In this document: piece by piece, positions 56,758-64,000 of the stretch | Numbering within the stretch: position 1 is the first letter of the stretch | Layout of the letters: the number at the start of each line of letters is the position of its first letter | Assembly: GCF_003850565.1 (NCBI RefSeq) | Contig: NZ_CP027706.1 | Location: 1,798,001-1,862,000 of the forward strand | DNA from: Pseudomonas sessilinigenes | GTDB taxonomy: Bacteria > Pseudomonadota > Gammaproteobacteria > Pseudomonadales > Pseudomonadaceae | Reading direction: 5' to 3' | Length of the DNA stretch: 64,000 bases | Program-made: the position numbers and the translations under genes | The notes under the pieces: generated by a model | Seen by the model: the letters and a program-made list of their open reading frames with translations, nothing else | Told to the model about the DNA's origin: nothing | The model's database searches: none

Positions 56758-59589
56758 ATGCAAGAAAGCGTGATGCAGCGCATGTGGAACAGCGCCTACC
56801 TATCCGGTAGTAACGCTGCCTATGTGGAAGAGCTCTACGAGCTCTACCTGCACGACCCTAACGCTGTGCCAGAAGAGTGGCGCACTTACTTTGATAAGTT
56901 GCCTGCCGACGGCAACACTGCCATCGATGTTTCGCACTCGACGATCCGCGATCATTTCGTCTTGCTGGCAAAGAACCAGCGCCGCGCCCAACCGGTTTCC
57001 GCCGGTAGCGTGAGCAGTGAGCACGAGAAGAAGCAAGTTGAAGTGCTGCGATTGATCCAGGCCTATCGGATGCGTGGCCACCAGGCATCCCAGCTGGACC
57101 CGCTGGGACTGTGGCAGCGTCCTGCACCTGCAGACCTGTCGATCAATCATTATGGCTTGACCAATGCCGATCTTGATACGACCTTCCGTGCCGGCGACCT
57201 GTTCATCGGCAAAGAGGAAGCGAGCCTACGCGAAATTCACGAAGCGTTGCAGCAGACATATTGCCGCACCATCGGCGCTGAATTCACGCACATCACCGAT
57301 TCCGAGCAGCGCCACTGGTTCCAGCAACGTCTGGAAAGCGTACGCGGCCGTCCAACCTATTCTGCCGACATCAAGAGCCATCTGCTCGAGCGTGTCACCG
57401 CGGCAGAAGGCCTGGAGAAGTACCTGGGCACCAAGTACCCAGGCACCAAGCGTTTCGGCCTGGAAGGTGGCGAAAGCCTGATTCCGATGCTCGACGAGCT
57501 GATCCAGCGCTCCGGCTCCTATGGCACCAAGGAAGTCGTGATCGGCATGGCCCACCGTGGTCGCTTGAACGTGCTGGTCAACACCTTCGGCAAGAACCCG
57601 CGCGAACTGTTCGACGAGTTCGAAGGCAAGAAGAAGGTTGAGCTGGGCTCCGGCGACGTGAAGTATCACCAGGGCTTCTCGTCCAACGTGATGACCTCCG
57701 GTGGCGAAGTTCACCTGGCGATGGCATTCAACCCGTCCCACCTGGAAATCGTTTCTCCAGTGGTCGAGGGTTCCGTGCGCGCCCGCCAGGACCGTCGCAA
57801 CGACCCAACCGGCGAGAAAGTCCTGCCGATCTCCATCCACGGTGACGCGGCGTTCGCCGGTCAGGGCGTGGTCATGGAAACCTTCCAGATGTCGCAGACT
57901 CGCGGTTTCAAGACCGGCGGTACTGTGCACATCGTGGTCAACAACCAGGTTGGCTTCACCATCAGCAATCCGCTGGACTCGCGTTCCACCGAGTACGCCA
58001 CCGACGTTGCGAAGATGATCCAGGCGCCGATCCTCCATGTGAATGGCGATGATCCGGAAGCGGTCCTGTTCGTGACCCAACTGGCCATCGACTATCGCAT
58101 GCAGTTCAAGCGTGATGTGGTCATCGACCTGGTCTGCTACCGCCGTCGCGGCCACAACGAGGCGGACGAGCCAAGTGGCACCCAGCCGCTGATGTACCAG
58201 CAGATCACCAAGCAGCGCACCACTCGCGAGCTGTACGCTGATCGCCTGACCCAGGGCGGTGTGCTCGATGCAGAGCGCGTCCAGGCGAAGGTCGACGAAT
58301 ACCGCAATGCGCTGGACAACGGTCTGCACGTGGTGAAGTCGCTGGTCAAGGAACCGAACAAAGAGCTGTTCGTGGACTGGCGTCCGTATCTGGGCCACGC
58401 CTGGACTGCGCGTCACGACACTCGCTTCGACCTGAAGACCCTGCAGGAACTGTCCGCCAAGCTGCTGGAAATTCCGGAAGGCTTCGTGGTTCAGCGCCAG
58501 GTCGCGAAGATCTACGAAGACCGTCAGAAGATGCAAGCCGGCGGCCTGCCGATCAACTGGGGTTACGCCGAAACCATGGCGTACGCGACCCTGGCGTTCG
58601 AAGGTCACCCGATCCGCATGACTGGCCAGGACATCGGCCGCGGTACGTTCTCGCACCGTCACGCTGTTCTGCACAACCAGAAAGATGCCGGCACCTACAT
58701 TCCGCTGAAGCATCTGTACGACGGTCAGCCGCGCTTCGACCTGTACGACTCGTTCCTGTCGGAAGAGGCTGTGCTGGCGTTCGAATACGGTTACTCGACC
58801 ACCACGCCCAATGCGCTGGTGATCTGGGAAGCCCAGTTCGGCGACTTCGCCAACGGTGCACAGGTCGTGATCGACCAGTTCATCACCAGCGGCGAGCACA
58901 AGTGGGGTCGCCTGTGCGGCCTGACCATGCTGCTGCCGCACGGCTACGAAGGCCAGGGCCCTGAGCACAGCTCGGCGCGTCTTGAGCGTTACCTGCAGCT
59001 GTGCGCCGAGCACAACATTCAGGTGTGCATGCCGACCACCCCGGCACAGATCTACCACTTGCTGCGCCGTCAGGTGATCCGCCCGCTGCGCAAGCCGCTG
59101 GTAGTACTGACGCCGAAGTCGCTGCTGCGCCACAAGCTTGCCATCTCGACCCTGGAAGATCTGGCCGAAGGTTCGTTCCAGACCGTGATCCCGGAAGTCG
59201 ATGCACTGGACCCGAAAAAGGTCGAGCGCGTGGTTCTGTGCAGCGGCAAGGTCTACTACGACCTGCTGGAAAAACGCCGTGCCGAAGGCCGCGAAGATAT
59301 CGCCATCGTGCGTATCGAGCAGCTGTACCCATTCCCTGAGGACGACTTGAAAGAAGTCCTGGCTCCTTACACCAACGCCAAAGCGGCGGTCTGGTGCCAG
59401 GAAGAGCCAATGAACCAGGGCGCCTGGTACTGCAGCCAGCACCACCTGCGTCGCAGCATCAGCAACCTCAACAAGTCTCTCGTACTCGAGTACGCGGGCC
59501 GTGAGGCTTCTGCTGCCCCAGCATGTGGTTACGCATCGATGCACGCCGAGCAGCAGGAAAAACTGCTGCAAGACGCGTTTACCGTTTAA
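56758..59589 (+). CDS. sucA: 2-oxoglutarate dehydrogenase E1 component
   Basis: 943 residues. ThDP-dependent decarboxylase of the 2-oxoglutarate dehydrogenase complex. MQRMWNSAYLSGSNAAYVEEL is the conserved N terminus, KRFGLEGGESLIPMLD and GMAHRGRLNVLVN are core motifs, and RRRGHNEADEPSGTQPLMYQ belongs to the ThDP site. ATG 56758 has GAGGG upstream. Together with sucB and lpdG it forms the complete complex. Confidence 0.98.
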   Translation: MQESVMQRMWNSAYLSGSNAAYVEELYELYLHDPNAVPEEWRTYFDKLPADGNTAIDVSHSTIRDHFVLLAKNQRRAQPVSAGSVSSEHEKKQVEVLRLIQAYRMRGHQASQLDPLGLWQRPAPADLSINHYGLTNADLDTTFRAGDLFIGKEEASLREIHEALQQTYCRTIGAEFTHITDSEQRHWFQQRLESVRGRPTYSADIKSHLLERVTAAEGLEKYLGTKYPGTKRFGLEGGESLIPMLDELIQRSGSYGTKEVVIGMAHRGRLNVLVNTFGKNPRELFDEFEGKKKVELGSGDVKYHQGFSSNVMTSGGEVHLAMAFNPSHLEIVSPVVEGSVRARQDRRNDPTGEKVLPISIHGDAAFAGQGVVMETFQMSQTRGFKTGGTVHIVVNNQVGFTISNPLDSRSTEYATDVAKMIQAPILHVNGDDPEAVLFVTQLAIDYRMQFKRDVVIDLVCYRRRGHNEADEPSGTQPLMYQQITKQRTTRELYADRLTQGGVLDAERVQAKVDEYRNALDNGLHVVKSLVKEPNKELFVDWRPYLGHAWTARHDTRFDLKTLQELSAKLLEIPEGFVVQRQVAKIYEDRQKMQAGGLPINWGYAETMAYATLAFEGHPIRMTGQDIGRGTFSHRHAVLHNQKDAGTYIPLKHLYDGQPRFDLYDSFLSEEAVLAFEYGYSTTTPNALVIWEAQFGDFANGAQVVIDQFITSGEHKWGRLCGLTMLLPHGYEGQGPEHSSARLERYLQLCAEHNIQVCMPTTPAQIYHLLRRQVIRPLRKPLVVLTPKSLLRHKLAISTLEDLAEGSFQTVIPEVDALDPKKVERVVLCSGKVYYDLLEKRRAEGREDIAIVRIEQLYPFPEDDLKEVLAPYTNAKAAVWCQEEPMNQGAWYCSQHHLRRSISNLNKSLVLEYAGREASAAPACGYASMHAEQQEKLLQDAFTV

Positions 59590-59631
59590 CGCCTTCGCGC
59601 ACCTGAAACCGAATTTAAGGAACCACAGACA

Positions 59632-60849
59632 ATGGCTATCGAGATCAAAGCCCCCACTTTCCCGGAATCGGTTGCCGATGGCACCGTTGCCACCTGGCAC
59701 AAGCAACCGGGCGACGCCGTCAAGCGTGACGAGCTGATCGTCGACATCGAGACCGACAAGGTCGTTCTGGAAGTGCTGGCCACCGCCGACGGCGTGCTGG
59801 GCGCTATCGTCAAGAACGAAGGCGACACCGTTCTGTCCGACGAAGTCCTGGGCTCCATCGTTGAAGGCGGCGCCGCTGCCGCCGCTCCAGCTGCTGCCGC
59901 TCCGGCTGCCGCTGCTGCCCCAGCTTCCGCTGAAGGCGAAGACGACCCGATCGCTGCTCCAGCCGCGCGCAAGCTGGCTGAAGAAAACGGCATCAACATC
60001 GCTTCCGTTGCCGGTACTGGCAAAGGCGGTCGTGTGACCAAGGAAGACGTAGTGGCCGCTGTTGCTGCCAAGAAGGCCGCTCCAGCCGCTGCGCCGGCCA
60101 AGGCTCCGGCTCCAGCCGCTGCTGCTCCGGTTTTCGCTGCTGGCGATCGCGTCGAGAAGCGCGTACCGATGACCCGCCTGCGGGCCAAGGTTGCCGAGCG
60201 TCTGGTCGAAGCCCAGTCGAACATGGCGATGCTGACTACCTTCAACGAAGTCGACATGACCGAAGTCATGGCCCTGCGTTCGAAGTACAAGGATCTGTTC
60301 GAGAAGTCCCACAACGGCGTGCGCCTGGGCTTCATGTCGTTCTTCGTCAAGGCTGCCACCGAAGCCCTGAAGCGCTTCCCAGCGGTCAACGCTTCGATCG
60401 ACGGTTCCGACATCGTCTACCACGGCTACGCGGACATCGGCGTTGCCGTTTCCAGCGATCGCGGCCTGGTGGTTCCGGTTCTGCGTAACGCCGAGCTGAT
60501 GAGCCTGGCTGAAATCGAAAGCGGCATCGCCACCTTCGGCAAGAAGGCTCGTGATGGCAAGCTGTCGATGGAAGAGATGACTGGCGGTACTTTCACCATC
60601 ACTAACGGTGGTACCTTCGGTTCGATGATGTCCACCCCGATCGTCAACCCGCCACAAGCGGCCATCCTGGGCATGCACAACATTCTGCAGCGTCCTATGG
60701 CGGTCAACGGCCAAGTTGTCATCCGTCCGATGATGTACCTGGCGCTGTCCTATGACCACCGCCTGATCGACGGTAAAGAAGCCGTGACGTTCCTGGTGAC
60801 CATCAAGAACCTGCTGGAAGATCCAGCGCGTCTGCTCCTGGACATCTAA
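59632..60849 (+). CDS. sucB: 2-oxoglutarate dehydrogenase E2 component (succinyltransferase)
   Basis: 405 residues. One lipoyl domain (lipoyl-Lys K43 in [11 protein letters not shown]), an Ala/Pro linker, an E3-binding domain (about 105-142, [20 protein letters not shown]) and a catalytic domain with [14 protein letters not shown] near 376-389. It transfers the succinyl group to CoA. Confidence 0.98.
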   Translation: MAIEIKAPTFPESVADGTVATWHKQPGDAVKRDELIVDIETDKVVLEVLATADGVLGAIVKNEGDTVLSDEVLGSIVEGGAAAAAPAAAAPAAAAAPASAEGEDDPIAAPAARKLAEENGINIASVAGTGKGGRVTKEDVVAAVAAKKAAPAAAPAKAPAPAAAAPVFAAGDRVEKRVPMTRLRAKVAERLVEAQSNMAMLTTFNEVDMTEVMALRSKYKDLFEKSHNGVRLGFMSFFVKAATEALKRFPAVNASIDGSDIVYHGYADIGVAVSSDRGLVVPVLRNAELMSLAEIESGIATFGKKARDGKLSMEEMTGGTFTITNGGTFGSMMSTPIVNPPQAAILGMHNILQRPMAVNGQVVIRPMMYLALSYDHRLIDGKEAVTFLVTIKNLLEDPARLLLDI

Positions 60850-60906
60850 AAAGCAGCTGCAGGCTGCAAGCGACGAACTTCGTGCCTTCGGGCGGGACGT
60901 TTGGAA

Positions 60907-60922
60907 CTTGCGGCTTGCGGCT
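60907..60922. repeat. 16-base dispersed repeat before lpdG
   Basis: CTTGCGGCTTGCGGCT at 60907-60922 is the exact inverse complement of 13365-13380. It sits in the 101-base sucB-lpdG spacer, which also has an imperfect inverted counterpart (AGCAGCTGCAGGCTGC, from 60852). It appears to be a member of a small pseudomonad intergenic repeat family. Confidence 0.55.
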
Positions 60923-60938
60923 TCTAGCTTGCCGCTAA

Positions 60939-62387
<1,449 letters not shown>

Positions 62388-62478
62388 GCAATAATAAGAA
62401 ACCACGGCGGTTGGCCCGTCGTGAGCCTTGTGCGCAAGACTCACCGCGGAATATCCGCTGGACTCGACCTCTCAGGGT

Positions 62479-62529
62479 AGCGCCACACACTGGACCGGGG
62501 CCCAGGCTCCGGAACCCAGGTGTGGCGCT
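62479..62529 (+). promoter_or_regulatory. Large stem-loop in the sucC leader
   Basis: AGCGCCACAC (62479-62488) pairs perfectly with 62520-62529, and the 31-base inside contains a shorter CCGGG/CTCCGG stem. A further GCACTCC/GGAGTGC palindrome lies at 62560-62574. The lpdG-sucC spacer (227 bases) is therefore heavily structured upstream of the sucC ATG. Confidence 0.55.
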
Positions 62530-62614
62530 GGTTTGAGAGTAGCGGTCACAGGTGGTGCGGCACTCCTGGAGTGCAGCGCCGAATGCGCAGTACCTAACGA
62601 AGACGGTAAAAAGC

Positions 62615-63781
62615 ATGAATCTTCACGAGTATCAGGGTAAGCAGCTGTTCGCTGAGTACGGCCTGCCAGTATCCAAAGGCTACGCGGTAGACACCCCGGA
62701 AGAAGCAGCAGAAGCTTGCGACAAGATTGGCGGCTCCGAGTGGGTTGTCAAAGCCCAGGTTCACGCCGGTGGTCGCGGTAAAGCGGGCGGCGTCAAGCTG
62801 GTTCGCAGCAAAGAAGACGCTAAGGCATTCGCACAGCAGTGGCTGGGCAAGCGTCTGGTGACTTATCAGACTGACGCCAATGGCCAGCCTGTCACCAAAA
62901 TCCTGGTTGAATCGTGCACTGATATCGCTAAAGAGCTGTACCTGGGCGCTGTCGTTGACCGTTCGAGCCGTCGCATCGTGTTCATGGCTTCCACCGAAGG
63001 TGGCGTGGACATCGAGAAAATCGCTCACGACACTCCAGAAAAAATTCTCAAGGCCACTATCGATCCACTGGTCGGCGCTCAGCCATTCCAGGGTCGCGAG
63101 CTGGCATTCCAACTGGGTCTGGAAGGCAAGCAAGTTGCCCAGTTCGCCAAGATCTTCGTAGGTCTGGCCAAACTGTTCCAGGATCACGACCTGGCTCTGC
63201 TGGAAGTGAACCCACTTGTCATCAAGGCCGACGGCGATCTGCACTGCCTGGACGCGAAGATCAACATCGACGCCAACGCCATGTACCGTCAGCCTAAGCT
63301 GAAGACCTTCCACGATCCGTCCCAGGACGATCCACGCGAAGCCCACGCTGCCAAGTTCGAACTGAACTACGTGGCCCTGGACGGCAACATCGGTTGCATG
63401 GTCAACGGTGCTGGTCTGGCCATGGGTACCATGGACATCGTCAACCTGCACGGCGGTAAGCCAGCCAACTTCCTCGACGTAGGTGGTGGTGCTACCAAAG
63501 AGCGCGTGACCGAAGCCTTCAAGATCATCCTGTCCGACGCCAACGTCGCAGCAGTACTGGTCAACATCTTCGGCGGCATCGTTCGCTGCGACATGATTGC
63601 CGAAGGCATCATCGGCGCCGTGAAAGAAGTCGGCGTGAAAATCCCGGTTGTTGTTCGCCTTGAAGGCAACAACGCTGAACTGGGCGCTAAAGTACTGGCA
63701 GAAAGCGGCTTGAACATCATCGCTGCTACCAGCCTGACCGACGCTGCTCAACAAGTTGTCAAAGCTGCGGAGGGCAAATAA
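62615..63781 (+). CDS. sucC: Succinyl-CoA synthetase beta subunit
   Basis: 388 residues. ATP-grasp domain with [16 protein letters not shown] and a C-terminal ligase domain with [14 protein letters not shown] 62615 ([16 protein letters not shown]) is the conserved start. It couples succinyl-CoA cleavage to ATP/GTP formation. TAA shares its last base with the sucD ATG. Confidence 0.98.
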   Translation: MNLHEYQGKQLFAEYGLPVSKGYAVDTPEEAAEACDKIGGSEWVVKAQVHAGGRGKAGGVKLVRSKEDAKAFAQQWLGKRLVTYQTDANGQPVTKILVESCTDIAKELYLGAVVDRSSRRIVFMASTEGGVDIEKIAHDTPEKILKATIDPLVGAQPFQGRELAFQLGLEGKQVAQFAKIFVGLAKLFQDHDLALLEVNPLVIKADGDLHCLDAKINIDANAMYRQPKLKTFHDPSQDDPREAHAAKFELNYVALDGNIGCMVNGAGLAMGTMDIVNLHGGKPANFLDVGGGATKERVTEAFKIILSDANVAAVLVNIFGGIVRCDMIAEGIIGAVKEVGVKIPVVVRLEGNNAELGAKVLAESGLNIIAATSLTDAAQQVVKAAEGK

Positions 63782-64000
63782 TGAGCGTCCTGATCAATAA
63801 AGACACCAAGGTTATCTGCCAAGGTATCACCGGTTCGCAGGGTAGCTTCCACACCCAGCAAGCCATCGAATACGGCACCCAGATGGTGGGTGGCGTAACT
63901 CCGGGCAAAGGCGGTACCGAGCACCTGGGCCTGCCAGTGTTCAACACCGTGAAAGATGCTGTAGCCGCCACTGGCGCCACCGCCAGCGTCATCTACGTTC
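63781..64000 (+). CDS. sucD: Succinyl-CoA synthetase alpha subunit, 5' part (runs off window)
   Basis: The first 73 residues are visible: CoA-binding Rossmann start [20 protein letters not shown] and [18 protein letters not shown]. The phospho-His region lies beyond the window. Overlaps sucC by one base (TAATG). Confidence 0.96.
   Translation, partial: MSVLINKDTKVICQGITGSQGSFHTQQAIEYGTQMVGGVTPGKGGTEHLGLPVFNTVKDAVAATGATASVIYV

Noticed and set aside
57226-60759. A 1177-codon open frame on the minus strand across sucA and sucB
   Set aside because: It mirrors two well-identified genes, has no credible family and no ribosome site; GC-rich codon bias leaves the antisense frame open.

Overview
This window is chromosomal DNA from a Pseudomonas, most likely of the fluorescens group (P. 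protegens/chlororaphis-like). The evidence is uniformly GC-rich coding, the gene order flhA-flhF-fleN-fliA-cheYZAB-motCD-parC-parP-cheW followed by ccmABCDEFGHI, the gcl-hyi-glxR-ttuD-pykF operon, betX-yjcH-actP, and a divergent gltA / sdhCDAB-sucAB-lpdG-sucCD block. I see no rRNA, tRNA, CRISPR array, insertion sequence, prophage or compositional island. Apart from a few accessory genes and REP-type palindromes it is core genome.

Layout. 1-13.4 kb: the end of the polar flagellar/chemotaxis cluster. It holds the export gate (flhA), the polar-number control pair (flhF, fleN), sigma-28 (fliA), the Che phosphorelay, the second stator (motCD), and a ParC/ParP-type system that places chemosensory arrays at the pole. 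CheA carries four copies of a short acidic/hydrophobic motif in its linker, which may be the docking sites for that system. 13.4-15.3 kb: two overlapping minus-strand genes, a FliK-like protein and a free-standing FlhB C-domain protein. 15.5-22.9 kb: the complete cytochrome c maturation operon ccmA-I (including a 58-residue ccmD) and a trailing lipoprotein gene. 23-31.3 kb: assorted accessory genes (unknown membrane protein; LysR / M20 amidohydrolase / MHS transporter unit; exported small-domain protein; RidA; sulfate-binding protein; voltage-gated K+-channel-like protein).

31.3-40.4 kb: the glyoxylate carboligase pathway, read leftward from gcl to pykF with a urea transporter gene at its end. 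Glyoxylate passes through tartronate semialdehyde and glycerate toward pyruvate. A GlcG-like gene is divergent from gcl, and the region between them carries two identical 10-bp palindromes. A TetR regulator lies just beyond. 40.6-48 kb: DUF808 and FUSC membrane proteins, an overlapping MlaA plus alpha/beta-hydrolase pair, and a membrane-bound GH17 protein. 48.3-51.4 kb: betX (betaine-binding protein) and the acetate permease pair yjcH-actP. 51.6-64 kb: the TCA-cycle block. gltA is read leftward with a clear sigma-70 promoter and intrinsic terminator. sdhCDAB, sucAB, lpdG and sucCD are read rightward from a second clear sigma-70 promoter, and sucD runs off the end.

No wholly new multi-gene system stands out. 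The observations most worth following are the repeated CheA docking motifs beside ParC/ParP and a DUF2802 protein, the FlhB-C/FliK-like overlapping pair, the MlaA/hydrolase pair, the gcl palindromes, and a 33-codon ORF between flhF and fleN.
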